A stretch of 64,000 bases of DNA from Hyaloperonospora brassicae (GCA_947650285.1 CANTFL010000851.1:241823-305822); one strand, 5' to 3'. Positions 48,671-61,132 are shown, counted from the stretch's first letter. The notes: generated by a model not told the origin, from the sequence alone. Numbers and translations: made by a program.

Positions 48671-48742
48671 GGCCTCGTGGTCTAGTGGTATGATTCTCGC
48701 TTTGGGTGCGAGAGGTCCCGGGTTCGATTCCCGGTGAGGCCC
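48671..48742 (+). tRNA. tRNA-Pro (TGG), unit 12
   Basis: The last copy with the AGAAG flank. The following spacer combines CCATTGTAGCG with the extra C. Confidence 0.97.
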
Positions 48743-49057
48743 CTTCTTTGTCCACCATCTTCAGAGATATGGATGCTGTCTGGGATGTCGGCCATTGTAG
48801 CGTCCATTCATTTGTCCGAGCGCCATACGCTTACCGATGCTGCTTCACCCACAAGCAGTCTTCTCGAGAGTGCCAAGTCACCGTAATCTCACGATACCAT
48901 TATCGCAGCTGAGACCGTCCATGAATGGTATGCGCTGACACCGAAGTGTATCGGGATGCATGTTGTGTCACCATCGCACTAGCGTGAACATGCGCTGTGT
49001 TTGCAGTACATGGTTCGTGTTGAGTGTGTTGGCGGTTACATTGCAGATGACCGGAGT

Positions 49058-49129
49058 GGCCTCGTGGTCTAGTGGTATGATTCTCGCTTTGGGTGCGAGA
49101 GGTCCCGGGTTCGATTCCCGGTGAGGCCC
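49058..49129 (+). tRNA. tRNA-Pro (TGG), unit 13
   Basis: AGATG upstream, standard 386-bp spacer. Confidence 0.97.
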
Positions 49130-49443
49130 CTTCTTTGTCCACCATCTTCAGAGATATGGATGCTGTCTGGGATGTCGGCCATGGTAGCGTCCACTCATTT
49201 GTCGAGCGCCATACGCTTACCGATGCTGCTTCACCCACAAGCAGTCTTCTCGAGAGTGCCAAGTCACCGTAATCTCACGATACCATTATCGCAGCTGAGA
49301 CCGTCCATGAATGGTATGCGCTGACACCGAAGTGTATCGGGATGCATGTTGTGTCACCATCGCACTAGCGTGAACATGCGCTGTGTTTGCAGTACATGGT
49401 TCGTGTTGAGTGTGTTGGCGGTTACATTGCAGATGACCGGAGT

Positions 49444-49515
49444 GGCCTCGTGGTCTAGTGGTATGATTCTCGCTTCGGGTGCGAGAGGTCCCGGGTTCGA
49501 TTCCCGGTGAGGCCC
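49444..49515 (+). tRNA. tRNA-Pro (CGG), unit 14
   Basis: First of four consecutive CGG copies; standard spacer. Confidence 0.97.
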
Positions 49516-49829
49516 CTTCTTTGTCCACCATCTTCAGAGATATGGATGCTGTCTGGGATGTCGGCCATGGTAGCGTCCACTCATTTGTCGAGCGCCATAC
49601 GCTTACCGATGCTGCTTCACCCACAAGCAGTCTTCTCGAGAGTGCCAAGTCACCGTAATCTCACGATACCATTATCGCAGCTGAGACCGTCCATGAATGG
49701 TATGCGCTGACACCGAAGTGTATCGGGATGCATGTTGTGTCACCATCGCACTAGCGTGAACATGCGCTGTGTTTGCAGTACATGGTTCGTGTTGAGTGTG
49801 TTGGCGGTTACATTGCAGATGACCGGAGT

Positions 49830-49901
49830 GGCCTCGTGGTCTAGTGGTATGATTCTCGCTTCGGGTGCGAGAGGTCCCGGGTTCGATTCCCGGTGAGGCC
49901 C
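49830..49901 (+). tRNA. tRNA-Pro (CGG), unit 15
   Basis: Appears identical to unit 14 in gene and spacer. Confidence 0.97.
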
Positions 49902-50215
49902 CTTCTTTGTCCACCATCTTCAGAGATATGGATGCTGTCTGGGATGTCGGCCATGGTAGCGTCCACTCATTTGTCGAGCGCCATACGCTTACCGATGCTG
50001 CTTCACCCACAAGCAGTCTTCTCGAGAGTGCCAAGTCACCGTAATCTCACGATACCATTATCGCAGCTGAGACCGTCCATGAATGGTATGCGCTGACACC
50101 GAAGTGTATCGGGATGCATGTTGTGTCACCATCGCACTAGCGTGAACATGCGCTGTGTTTGCAGTACATGGTTCGTGTTGAGTGTGTTGGCGGTTACATT
50201 GCAGATGACCGGAGT

Positions 50216-50287
50216 GGCCTCGTGGTCTAGTGGTATGATTCTCGCTTCGGGTGCGAGAGGTCCCGGGTTCGATTCCCGGTGAGGCCC
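50216..50287 (+). tRNA. tRNA-Pro (CGG), unit 16
   Basis: The following spacer has the unit-12 combination (CCATTGTAGCG plus extra C), but with the other anticodon. Confidence 0.97.
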
Positions 50288-50602
50288 CTTCTTTGTCCAC
50301 CATCTTCAGAGATATGGATGCTGTCTGGGATGTCGGCCATTGTAGCGTCCATTCATTTGTCCGAGCGCCATACGCTTACCGATGCTGCTTCACCCACAAG
50401 CAGTCTTCTCGAGAGTGCCAAGTCACCGTAATCTCACGATACCATTATCGCAGCTGAGACCGTCCATGAATGGTATGCGCTGACACCGAAGTGTATCGGG
50501 ATGCATGTTGTGTCACCATCGCACTAGCGTGAACATGCGCTGTGTTTGCAGTACATGGTTCGTGTTGAGTGTGTTGGCGGTTACATTGCAGATGACCGGA
50601 GT

Positions 50603-50674
50603 GGCCTCGTGGTCTAGTGGTATGATTCTCGCTTCGGGTGCGAGAGGTCCCGGGTTCGATTCCCGGTGAGGCCC
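50603..50674 (+). tRNA. tRNA-Pro (CGG), unit 17
   Basis: The following spacer has GTCCATTCATTTG with the normal CCATGGTAG before it, an intermediate type. Confidence 0.97.
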
Positions 50675-50988
50675 CTTCTTTGTCCACCATCTTCAGAGAT
50701 ATGGATGCTGTCTGGGATGTCGGCCATGGTAGCGTCCATTCATTTGTCGAGCGCCATACGCTTACCGATGCTGCTTCACCCACAAGCAGTCTTCTCGAGA
50801 GTGCCAAGTCACCGTAATCTCACGATACCATTATCGCAGCTGAGACCGTCCATGAATGGTATGCGCTGACACCGAAGTGTATCGGGATGCATGTTGTGTC
50901 ACCATCGCACTAGCGTGAACATGCGCTGTGTTTGCAGTACATGGTTCGTGTTGAGTGTGTTGGCGGTTACATTGCAGATGACCGGAGT

Positions 50989-51060
50989 GGCCTCGTGGTC
51001 TAGTGGTATGATTCTCGCTTTGGGTGCGAGAGGTCCCGGGTTCGATTCCCGGTGAGGCCC
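50989..51060 (+). tRNA. tRNA-Pro (TGG), unit 18
   Basis: First of three consecutive TGG copies; standard spacer. Confidence 0.97.
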
Positions 51061-51374
51061 CTTCTTTGTCCACCATCTTCAGAGATATGGATGCTGTCTG
51101 GGATGTCGGCCATGGTAGCGTCCACTCATTTGTCGAGCGCCATACGCTTACCGATGCTGCTTCACCCACAAGCAGTCTTCTCGAGAGTGCCAAGTCACCG
51201 TAATCTCACGATACCATTATCGCAGCTGAGACCGTCCATGAATGGTATGCGCTGACACCGAAGTGTATCGGGATGCATGTTGTGTCACCATCGCACTAGC
51301 GTGAACATGCGCTGTGTTTGCAGTACATGGTTCGTGTTGAGTGTGTTGGCGGTTACATTGCAGATGACCGGAGT

Positions 51375-51446
51375 GGCCTCGTGGTCTAGTGGTATGATTC
51401 TCGCTTTGGGTGCGAGAGGTCCCGGGTTCGATTCCCGGTGAGGCCC
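51375..51446 (+). tRNA. tRNA-Pro (TGG), unit 19
   Basis: Appears identical to unit 18 in gene and spacer. Confidence 0.97.
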
Positions 51447-51760
51447 CTTCTTTGTCCACCATCTTCAGAGATATGGATGCTGTCTGGGATGTCGGCCATG
51501 GTAGCGTCCACTCATTTGTCGAGCGCCATACGCTTACCGATGCTGCTTCACCCACAAGCAGTCTTCTCGAGAGTGCCAAGTCACCGTAATCTCACGATAC
51601 CATTATCGCAGCTGAGACCGTCCATGAATGGTATGCGCTGACACCGAAGTGTATCGGGATGCATGTTGTGTCACCATCGCACTAGCGTGAACATGCGCTG
51701 TGTTTGCAGTACATGGTTCGTGTTGAGTGTGTTGGCGGTTACATTGCAGATGACCGGAGT

Positions 51761-51832
51761 GGCCTCGTGGTCTAGTGGTATGATTCTCGCTTTGGGTGCG
51801 AGAGGTCCCGGGTTCGATTCCCGGTGAGGCCC
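51761..51832 (+). tRNA. tRNA-Pro (TGG), unit 20
   Basis: The following spacer shows the first right-type change (GGTTTGTG for GGTTCGTG). Confidence 0.97.
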
Positions 51833-52146
51833 CTTCTTTGTCCACCATCTTCAGAGATATGGATGCTGTCTGGGATGTCGGCCATGGTAGCGTCCACTCA
51901 TTTGTCGAGCGCCATACGCTTACCGATGCTGCTTCACCCACAAGCAGTCTTCTCGAGAGTGCCAAGTCACCGTAATCTCACGATACCATTATCGCAGCTG
52001 AGACCGTCCATGAATGGTATGCGCTGACACCGAAGTGTATCGGGATGCATGTTGTGTCACCATCGCACTAGCGTGAACATGCGCTGTGTTTGCAGTACAT
52101 GGTTTGTGTTGAGTGTGTTGGCGGTTACATTGCAGATGACCGGAGT

Positions 52147-52218
52147 GGCCTCGTGGTCTAGTGGTATGATTCTCGCTTCGGGTGCGAGAGGTCCCGGGTT
52201 CGATTCCCGGTGAGGCCC
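52147..52218 (+). tRNA. tRNA-Pro (CGG), unit 21
   Basis: The following spacer grows to 388 bp (TACGCGCTTACCG) and gains GATCCCATT and GTTGCATTG. Confidence 0.97.
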
Positions 52219-52534
52219 CTTCTTTGTCCACCATCTTCAGAGATATGGATGCTGTCTGGGATGTCGGCCATGGTAGCGTCCACTCATTTGTCGAGCGCCA
52301 TACGCGCTTACCGATGCTGCTTCACCCACAAGCAGTCTTCTCGAGAGTGCCAAGTCACCGTAATCTCACGATCCCATTATCGCAGCTGAGACCGTCCATG
52401 AATGGTATGCGCTGACACCGAAGTGTATCGGGATGCATGTTGTGTCACCATCGCACTAGCGTGAACATGCGCTGTGTTTGCAGTACATGGTTTGTGTTGA
52501 GTGTGTTGGCGGTTGCATTGCAGATGACCGGAGT

Positions 52535-52606
52535 GGCCTCGTGGTCTAGTGGTATGATTCTCGCTTTGGGTGCGAGAGGTCCCGGGTTCGATTCCCGGTG
52601 AGGCCC
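52535..52606 (+). tRNA. tRNA-Pro (TGG), unit 22
   Basis: The following spacer is a transition form with ACGCGTGTACCG, CCGTGATGTCACG and ACAAGGTTTG. Confidence 0.97.
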
Positions 52607-52922
52607 CTTCTTTGTCCACCATCTTCAGAGATATGGATGCTGTCTGGGATGTCGGCCATGGTAGCGTCCACTCATTTGTCGAGCGCCATACGCGTGTACC
52701 GATGCTGCTTCACCCACAAGCAGTCTTCTCGAGAGTGCCAAGTCACCGTGATGTCACGATCCCATTATCGCAGCTGAGACCGTCCATGAATGGTATGCGC
52801 TGACACCGAAGTGTATCGGGATGCATGTTGTGTCACCATCGCACTAGCGTGAACATGCGCTGTGTTTGCAGTACAAGGTTTGTGTTGAGTGTGTTGGCGG
52901 TTGCATTGCAGATGACCGGAGT

Positions 52923-52994
52923 GGCCTCGTGGTCTAGTGGTATGATTCTCGCTTCGGGTGCGAGAGGTCCCGGGTTCGATTCCCGGTGAGGCCC
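52923..52994 (+). tRNA. tRNA-Pro (CGG), unit 23
   Basis: The following spacer gains CACTTATTTG and CTGCTGCACCCACAATCAG, weakening the spacer hairpin. Confidence 0.97.
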
Positions 52995-53310
52995 CTTCTT
53001 TGTCCACCATCTTCAGAGATATGGATGCTGTCTGGGATGTCGGCCATGGTAGCGTCCACTTATTTGTCGAGCGCCATACGCGCTTATCGATGCTGCTGCA
53101 CCCACAATCAGTCTTCTCGAGAGTGCCAAGTCACCGTGATGTCACGATCCCATTATCGCAGCTGAGACCGTCCATGAATGGTATGCGCTGACACCGAAGT
53201 GTATCGGGATGCATGTTGTGTCACCATCGCACTAGCGTGAACATGCGCTGTGTTTGCAGTACAAGGTTTGTGTTGAGTGTGTTGGCGGTTGCATTGCAGA
53301 TGACCGGAGT

Positions 53311-53382
53311 GGCCTCGTGGTCTAGTGGTATGATTCTCGCTTCGGGTGCGAGAGGTCCCGGGTTCGATTCCCGGTGAGGCCC
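53311..53382 (+). tRNA. tRNA-Pro (CGG), unit 24
   Basis: The following spacer gains GAGACATGG and CGCGCGTATCG, completing the right-hand spacer type. Confidence 0.97.
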
Positions 53383-53698
53383 CTTCTTTGTCCACCATCT
53401 TCAGAGACATGGATGCTGTCTGGGATGTCGGCCATGGTAGCGTCCACTTATTTGTCGAGCGCCATACGCGCGTATCGATGCTGCTGCACCCACAATCAGT
53501 CTTCTCGAGAGTGCCAAGTCACCGTGATGTCACGATCCCATTATCGCAGCTGAGACCGTCCATGAATGGTATGCGCTGACACCGAAGTGTATCGGGATGC
53601 ATGTTGTGTCACCATCGCACTAGCGTGAACATGCGCTGTGTTTGCAGTACAAGGTTTGTGTTGAGTGTGTTGGCGGTTGCATTGCAGATGACCGGAGT

Positions 53699-53770
53699 GG
53701 CCTCGTGGTCTAGTGGTATGATTCTCGCTTCGGGTGCGAGAGGTCCCGGGTTCGATTCCCGGTGAGGCCC
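53699..53770 (+). tRNA. tRNA-Pro (CGG), unit 25
   Basis: Same 388-bp unit type as unit 24. Confidence 0.97.
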
Positions 53771-54086
53771 CTTCTTTGTCCACCATCTTCAGAGACATGG
53801 ATGCTGTCTGGGATGTCGGCCATGGTAGCGTCCACTTATTTGTCGAGCGCCATACGCGCGTATCGATGCTGCTGCACCCACAATCAGTCTTCTCGAGAGT
53901 GCCAAGTCACCGTGATGTCACGATCCCATTATCGCAGCTGAGACCGTCCATGAATGGTATGCGCTGACACCGAAGTGTATCGGGATGCATGTTGTGTCAC
54001 CATCGCACTAGCGTGAACATGCGCTGTGTTTGCAGTACAAGGTTTGTGTTGAGTGTGTTGGCGGTTGCATTGCAGATGACCGGAGT

Positions 54087-54158
54087 GGCCTCGTGGTCTA
54101 GTGGTATGATTCTCGCTTCGGGTGCGAGAGGTCCCGGGTTCGATTCCCGGTGAGGCCC
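54087..54158 (+). tRNA. tRNA-Pro (CGG), unit 26
   Basis: The following spacer is 387 bp (GATGTGCTGC) and keeps CAGTCTTC. Confidence 0.97.
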
Positions 54159-54473
54159 CTTCTTTGTCCACCATCTTCAGAGACATGGATGCTGTCTGGG
54201 ATGTCGGCCATGGTAGCGTCCACTTATTTGTCGAGCGCCATACGCGCGTATCGATGTGCTGCACCCACAATCAGTCTTCTCGAGAGTGCCAAGTCACCGT
54301 GATGTCACGATCCCATTATCGCAGCTGAGACCGTCCATGAATGGTATGCGCTGACACCGAAGTGTATCGGGATGCATGTTGTGTCACCATCGCACTAGCG
54401 TGAACATGCGCTGTGTTTGCAGTACAAGGTTTGTGTTGAGTGTGTTGGCGGTTGCATTGCAGATGACCGGAGT

Positions 54474-54545
54474 GGCCTCGTGGTCTAGTGGTATGATTCT
54501 CGCTTCGGGTGCGAGAGGTCCCGGGTTCGATTCCCGGTGAGGCCC
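54474..54545 (+). tRNA. tRNA-Pro (CGG), unit 27
   Basis: First unit of the 387-bp CAGGCTTC spacer type. Confidence 0.97.
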
Positions 54546-54860
54546 CTTCTTTGTCCACCATCTTCAGAGACATGGATGCTGTCTGGGATGTCGGCCATGG
54601 TAGCGTCCACTTATTTGTCGAGCGCCATACGCGCGTATCGATGTGCTGCACCCACAATCAGGCTTCTCGAGAGTGCCAAGTCACCGTGATGTCACGATCC
54701 CATTATCGCAGCTGAGACCGTCCATGAATGGTATGCGCTGACACCGAAGTGTATCGGGATGCATGTTGTGTCACCATCGCACTAGCGTGAACATGCGCTG
54801 TGTTTGCAGTACAAGGTTTGTGTTGAGTGTGTTGGCGGTTGCATTGCAGATGACCGGAGT

Positions 54861-54932
54861 GGCCTCGTGGTCTAGTGGTATGATTCTCGCTTCGGGTGCG
54901 AGAGGTCCCGGGTTCGATTCCCGGTGAGGCCC
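54861..54932 (+). tRNA. tRNA-Pro (CGG), unit 28
   Basis: Same CAGGCTTC type as unit 27. Confidence 0.97.
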
Positions 54933-55247
54933 CTTCTTTGTCCACCATCTTCAGAGACATGGATGCTGTCTGGGATGTCGGCCATGGTAGCGTCCACTTA
55001 TTTGTCGAGCGCCATACGCGCGTATCGATGTGCTGCACCCACAATCAGGCTTCTCGAGAGTGCCAAGTCACCGTGATGTCACGATCCCATTATCGCAGCT
55101 GAGACCGTCCATGAATGGTATGCGCTGACACCGAAGTGTATCGGGATGCATGTTGTGTCACCATCGCACTAGCGTGAACATGCGCTGTGTTTGCAGTACA
55201 AGGTTTGTGTTGAGTGTGTTGGCGGTTGCATTGCAGATGACCGGAGT

Positions 55248-55319
55248 GGCCTCGTGGTCTAGTGGTATGATTCTCGCTTCGGGTGCGAGAGGTCCCGGGT
55301 TCGATTCCCGGTGAGGCCC
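55248..55319 (+). tRNA. tRNA-Pro (CGG), unit 29
   Basis: Same CAGGCTTC type as unit 27. Confidence 0.97.
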
Positions 55320-55634
55320 CTTCTTTGTCCACCATCTTCAGAGACATGGATGCTGTCTGGGATGTCGGCCATGGTAGCGTCCACTTATTTGTCGAGCGCC
55401 ATACGCGCGTATCGATGTGCTGCACCCACAATCAGGCTTCTCGAGAGTGCCAAGTCACCGTGATGTCACGATCCCATTATCGCAGCTGAGACCGTCCATG
55501 AATGGTATGCGCTGACACCGAAGTGTATCGGGATGCATGTTGTGTCACCATCGCACTAGCGTGAACATGCGCTGTGTTTGCAGTACAAGGTTTGTGTTGA
55601 GTGTGTTGGCGGTTGCATTGCAGATGACCGGAGT

Positions 55635-55706
55635 GGCCTCGTGGTCTAGTGGTATGATTCTCGCTTCGGGTGCGAGAGGTCCCGGGTTCGATTCCCGGTG
55701 AGGCCC
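55635..55706 (+). tRNA. tRNA-Pro (CGG), unit 30
   Basis: Same CAGGCTTC type as unit 27. Confidence 0.97.
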
Positions 55707-56021
55707 CTTCTTTGTCCACCATCTTCAGAGACATGGATGCTGTCTGGGATGTCGGCCATGGTAGCGTCCACTTATTTGTCGAGCGCCATACGCGCGTATC
55801 GATGTGCTGCACCCACAATCAGGCTTCTCGAGAGTGCCAAGTCACCGTGATGTCACGATCCCATTATCGCAGCTGAGACCGTCCATGAATGGTATGCGCT
55901 GACACCGAAGTGTATCGGGATGCATGTTGTGTCACCATCGCACTAGCGTGAACATGCGCTGTGTTTGCAGTACAAGGTTTGTGTTGAGTGTGTTGGCGGT
56001 TGCATTGCAGATGACCGGAGT

Positions 56022-56093
56022 GGCCTCGTGGTCTAGTGGTATGATTCTCGCTTCGGGTGCGAGAGGTCCCGGGTTCGATTCCCGGTGAGGCCC
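56022..56093 (+). tRNA. tRNA-Pro (CGG), unit 31
   Basis: Last unit of the first CAGGCTTC block, and last of nine consecutive CGG copies (units 23-31). Confidence 0.97.
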
Positions 56094-56408
56094 CTTCTTT
56101 GTCCACCATCTTCAGAGACATGGATGCTGTCTGGGATGTCGGCCATGGTAGCGTCCACTTATTTGTCGAGCGCCATACGCGCGTATCGATGTGCTGCACC
56201 CACAATCAGGCTTCTCGAGAGTGCCAAGTCACCGTGATGTCACGATCCCATTATCGCAGCTGAGACCGTCCATGAATGGTATGCGCTGACACCGAAGTGT
56301 ATCGGGATGCATGTTGTGTCACCATCGCACTAGCGTGAACATGCGCTGTGTTTGCAGTACAAGGTTTGTGTTGAGTGTGTTGGCGGTTGCATTGCAGATG
56401 ACCGGAGT

Positions 56409-56480
56409 GGCCTCGTGGTCTAGTGGTATGATTCTCGCTTTGGGTGCGAGAGGTCCCGGGTTCGATTCCCGGTGAGGCCC
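56409..56480 (+). tRNA. tRNA-Pro (TGG), unit 32
   Basis: The following spacer reverts to the 388-bp CAGTCTTC form of units 24-25. Confidence 0.97.
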
Positions 56481-56796
56481 CTTCTTTGTCCACCATCTTC
56501 AGAGACATGGATGCTGTCTGGGATGTCGGCCATGGTAGCGTCCACTTATTTGTCGAGCGCCATACGCGCGTATCGATGCTGCTGCACCCACAATCAGTCT
56601 TCTCGAGAGTGCCAAGTCACCGTGATGTCACGATCCCATTATCGCAGCTGAGACCGTCCATGAATGGTATGCGCTGACACCGAAGTGTATCGGGATGCAT
56701 GTTGTGTCACCATCGCACTAGCGTGAACATGCGCTGTGTTTGCAGTACAAGGTTTGTGTTGAGTGTGTTGGCGGTTGCATTGCAGATGACCGGAGT

Positions 56797-56868
56797 GGCC
56801 TCGTGGTCTAGTGGTATGATTCTCGCTTCGGGTGCGAGAGGTCCCGGGTTCGATTCCCGGTGAGGCCC
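56797..56868 (+). tRNA. tRNA-Pro (CGG), unit 33
   Basis: The following spacer mixes types: GAGATATGG and the left-type CTTCACCCACAAGCAG, with right-type CACTTATTTG. Confidence 0.97.
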
Positions 56869-57184
56869 CTTCTTTGTCCACCATCTTCAGAGATATGGAT
56901 GCTGTCTGGGATGTCGGCCATGGTAGCGTCCACTTATTTGTCGAGCGCCATACGCGCGTATCGATGCTGCTTCACCCACAAGCAGTCTTCTCGAGAGTGC
57001 CAAGTCACCGTGATGTCACGATCCCATTATCGCAGCTGAGACCGTCCATGAATGGTATGCGCTGACACCGAAGTGTATCGGGATGCATGTTGTGTCACCA
57101 TCGCACTAGCGTGAACATGCGCTGTGTTTGCAGTACAAGGTTTGTGTTGAGTGTGTTGGCGGTTGCATTGCAGATGACCGGAGT

Positions 57185-57256
57185 GGCCTCGTGGTCTAGT
57201 GGTATGATTCTCGCTTTGGGTGCGAGAGGTCCCGGGTTCGATTCCCGGTGAGGCCC
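57185..57256 (+). tRNA. tRNA-Pro (TGG), unit 34
   Basis: The following spacer has CTGCTGCACCCACAAGCAG, one step from unit 33 towards the right type. Confidence 0.97.
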
Positions 57257-57572
57257 CTTCTTTGTCCACCATCTTCAGAGATATGGATGCTGTCTGGGAT
57301 GTCGGCCATGGTAGCGTCCACTTATTTGTCGAGCGCCATACGCGCGTATCGATGCTGCTGCACCCACAAGCAGTCTTCTCGAGAGTGCCAAGTCACCGTG
57401 ATGTCACGATCCCATTATCGCAGCTGAGACCGTCCATGAATGGTATGCGCTGACACCGAAGTGTATCGGGATGCATGTTGTGTCACCATCGCACTAGCGT
57501 GAACATGCGCTGTGTTTGCAGTACAAGGTTTGTGTTGAGTGTGTTGGCGGTTGCATTGCAGATGACCGGAGT

Positions 57573-57644
57573 GGCCTCGTGGTCTAGTGGTATGATTCTC
57601 GCTTTGGGTGCGAGAGGTCCCGGGTTCGATTCCCGGTGAGGCCC
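57573..57644 (+). tRNA. tRNA-Pro (TGG), unit 35
   Basis: Appears identical to unit 34 in gene and spacer. Confidence 0.97.
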
Positions 57645-57960
57645 CTTCTTTGTCCACCATCTTCAGAGATATGGATGCTGTCTGGGATGTCGGCCATGGT
57701 AGCGTCCACTTATTTGTCGAGCGCCATACGCGCGTATCGATGCTGCTGCACCCACAAGCAGTCTTCTCGAGAGTGCCAAGTCACCGTGATGTCACGATCC
57801 CATTATCGCAGCTGAGACCGTCCATGAATGGTATGCGCTGACACCGAAGTGTATCGGGATGCATGTTGTGTCACCATCGCACTAGCGTGAACATGCGCTG
57901 TGTTTGCAGTACAAGGTTTGTGTTGAGTGTGTTGGCGGTTGCATTGCAGATGACCGGAGT

Positions 57961-58032
57961 GGCCTCGTGGTCTAGTGGTATGATTCTCGCTTCGGGTGCG
58001 AGAGGTCCCGGGTTCGATTCCCGGTGAGGCCC
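57961..58032 (+). tRNA. tRNA-Pro (CGG), unit 36
   Basis: The following spacer is again the 388-bp GAGACATGG / CAATCAGTC type. Confidence 0.97.
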
Positions 58033-58348
58033 CTTCTTTGTCCACCATCTTCAGAGACATGGATGCTGTCTGGGATGTCGGCCATGGTAGCGTCCACTTA
58101 TTTGTCGAGCGCCATACGCGCGTATCGATGCTGCTGCACCCACAATCAGTCTTCTCGAGAGTGCCAAGTCACCGTGATGTCACGATCCCATTATCGCAGC
58201 TGAGACCGTCCATGAATGGTATGCGCTGACACCGAAGTGTATCGGGATGCATGTTGTGTCACCATCGCACTAGCGTGAACATGCGCTGTGTTTGCAGTAC
58301 AAGGTTTGTGTTGAGTGTGTTGGCGGTTGCATTGCAGATGACCGGAGT

Positions 58349-58420
58349 GGCCTCGTGGTCTAGTGGTATGATTCTCGCTTCGGGTGCGAGAGGTCCCGGG
58401 TTCGATTCCCGGTGAGGCCC
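58349..58420 (+). tRNA. tRNA-Pro (CGG), unit 37
   Basis: Same unit type as unit 36. Confidence 0.97.
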
Positions 58421-58736
58421 CTTCTTTGTCCACCATCTTCAGAGACATGGATGCTGTCTGGGATGTCGGCCATGGTAGCGTCCACTTATTTGTCGAGCGC
58501 CATACGCGCGTATCGATGCTGCTGCACCCACAATCAGTCTTCTCGAGAGTGCCAAGTCACCGTGATGTCACGATCCCATTATCGCAGCTGAGACCGTCCA
58601 TGAATGGTATGCGCTGACACCGAAGTGTATCGGGATGCATGTTGTGTCACCATCGCACTAGCGTGAACATGCGCTGTGTTTGCAGTACAAGGTTTGTGTT
58701 GAGTGTGTTGGCGGTTGCATTGCAGATGACCGGAGT

Positions 58737-58808
58737 GGCCTCGTGGTCTAGTGGTATGATTCTCGCTTTGGGTGCGAGAGGTCCCGGGTTCGATTCCCGG
58801 TGAGGCCC
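58737..58808 (+). tRNA. tRNA-Pro (TGG), unit 38
   Basis: Spacer as in unit 36, but with wobble base T. Confidence 0.97.
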
Positions 58809-59124
58809 CTTCTTTGTCCACCATCTTCAGAGACATGGATGCTGTCTGGGATGTCGGCCATGGTAGCGTCCACTTATTTGTCGAGCGCCATACGCGCGTA
58901 TCGATGCTGCTGCACCCACAATCAGTCTTCTCGAGAGTGCCAAGTCACCGTGATGTCACGATCCCATTATCGCAGCTGAGACCGTCCATGAATGGTATGC
59001 GCTGACACCGAAGTGTATCGGGATGCATGTTGTGTCACCATCGCACTAGCGTGAACATGCGCTGTGTTTGCAGTACAAGGTTTGTGTTGAGTGTGTTGGC
59101 GGTTGCATTGCAGATGACCGGAGT

Positions 59125-59196
59125 GGCCTCGTGGTCTAGTGGTATGATTCTCGCTTTGGGTGCGAGAGGTCCCGGGTTCGATTCCCGGTGAGGCCC
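59125..59196 (+). tRNA. tRNA-Pro (TGG), unit 39
   Basis: Same as unit 38; the last 388-bp unit. Confidence 0.97.
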
Positions 59197-59512
59197 CTTC
59201 TTTGTCCACCATCTTCAGAGACATGGATGCTGTCTGGGATGTCGGCCATGGTAGCGTCCACTTATTTGTCGAGCGCCATACGCGCGTATCGATGCTGCTG
59301 CACCCACAATCAGTCTTCTCGAGAGTGCCAAGTCACCGTGATGTCACGATCCCATTATCGCAGCTGAGACCGTCCATGAATGGTATGCGCTGACACCGAA
59401 GTGTATCGGGATGCATGTTGTGTCACCATCGCACTAGCGTGAACATGCGCTGTGTTTGCAGTACAAGGTTTGTGTTGAGTGTGTTGGCGGTTGCATTGCA
59501 GATGACCGGAGT

Positions 59513-59584
59513 GGCCTCGTGGTCTAGTGGTATGATTCTCGCTTTGGGTGCGAGAGGTCCCGGGTTCGATTCCCGGTGAGGCCC
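59513..59584 (+). tRNA. tRNA-Pro (TGG), unit 40
   Basis: 387-bp spacer with GATGTGCTGC and CAGTCTTC, repeating the transition form seen at unit 26. Confidence 0.97.
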
Positions 59585-59899
59585 CTTCTTTGTCCACCAT
59601 CTTCAGAGACATGGATGCTGTCTGGGATGTCGGCCATGGTAGCGTCCACTTATTTGTCGAGCGCCATACGCGCGTATCGATGTGCTGCACCCACAATCAG
59701 TCTTCTCGAGAGTGCCAAGTCACCGTGATGTCACGATCCCATTATCGCAGCTGAGACCGTCCATGAATGGTATGCGCTGACACCGAAGTGTATCGGGATG
59801 CATGTTGTGTCACCATCGCACTAGCGTGAACATGCGCTGTGTTTGCAGTACAAGGTTTGTGTTGAGTGTGTTGGCGGTTGCATTGCAGATGACCGGAGT

Positions 59900-59971
59900 G
59901 GCCTCGTGGTCTAGTGGTATGATTCTCGCTTTGGGTGCGAGAGGTCCCGGGTTCGATTCCCGGTGAGGCCC
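59900..59971 (+). tRNA. tRNA-Pro (TGG), unit 41
   Basis: First unit of the second CAGGCTTC block; last of four consecutive TGG copies. Confidence 0.97.
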
Positions 59972-60286
59972 CTTCTTTGTCCACCATCTTCAGAGACATG
60001 GATGCTGTCTGGGATGTCGGCCATGGTAGCGTCCACTTATTTGTCGAGCGCCATACGCGCGTATCGATGTGCTGCACCCACAATCAGGCTTCTCGAGAGT
60101 GCCAAGTCACCGTGATGTCACGATCCCATTATCGCAGCTGAGACCGTCCATGAATGGTATGCGCTGACACCGAAGTGTATCGGGATGCATGTTGTGTCAC
60201 CATCGCACTAGCGTGAACATGCGCTGTGTTTGCAGTACAAGGTTTGTGTTGAGTGTGTTGGCGGTTGCATTGCAGATGACCGGAGT

Positions 60287-60358
60287 GGCCTCGTGGTCTA
60301 GTGGTATGATTCTCGCTTCGGGTGCGAGAGGTCCCGGGTTCGATTCCCGGTGAGGCCC
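60287..60358 (+). tRNA. tRNA-Pro (CGG), unit 42
   Basis: CAGGCTTC type; first of five consecutive CGG copies. Confidence 0.97.
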
Positions 60359-60673
60359 CTTCTTTGTCCACCATCTTCAGAGACATGGATGCTGTCTGGG
60401 ATGTCGGCCATGGTAGCGTCCACTTATTTGTCGAGCGCCATACGCGCGTATCGATGTGCTGCACCCACAATCAGGCTTCTCGAGAGTGCCAAGTCACCGT
60501 GATGTCACGATCCCATTATCGCAGCTGAGACCGTCCATGAATGGTATGCGCTGACACCGAAGTGTATCGGGATGCATGTTGTGTCACCATCGCACTAGCG
60601 TGAACATGCGCTGTGTTTGCAGTACAAGGTTTGTGTTGAGTGTGTTGGCGGTTGCATTGCAGATGACCGGAGT

Positions 60674-60745
60674 GGCCTCGTGGTCTAGTGGTATGATTCT
60701 CGCTTCGGGTGCGAGAGGTCCCGGGTTCGATTCCCGGTGAGGCCC
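60674..60745 (+). tRNA. tRNA-Pro (CGG), unit 43
   Basis: CAGGCTTC type, as unit 42. Confidence 0.97.
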
Positions 60746-61060
60746 CTTCTTTGTCCACCATCTTCAGAGACATGGATGCTGTCTGGGATGTCGGCCATGG
60801 TAGCGTCCACTTATTTGTCGAGCGCCATACGCGCGTATCGATGTGCTGCACCCACAATCAGGCTTCTCGAGAGTGCCAAGTCACCGTGATGTCACGATCC
60901 CATTATCGCAGCTGAGACCGTCCATGAATGGTATGCGCTGACACCGAAGTGTATCGGGATGCATGTTGTGTCACCATCGCACTAGCGTGAACATGCGCTG
61001 TGTTTGCAGTACAAGGTTTGTGTTGAGTGTGTTGGCGGTTGCATTGCAGATGACCGGAGT

Positions 61061-61132
61061 GGCCTCGTGGTCTAGTGGTATGATTCTCGCTTCGGGTGCG
61101 AGAGGTCCCGGGTTCGATTCCCGGTGAGGCCC
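61061..61132 (+). tRNA. tRNA-Pro (CGG), unit 44
   Basis: CAGGCTTC type, as unit 42. Confidence 0.97.
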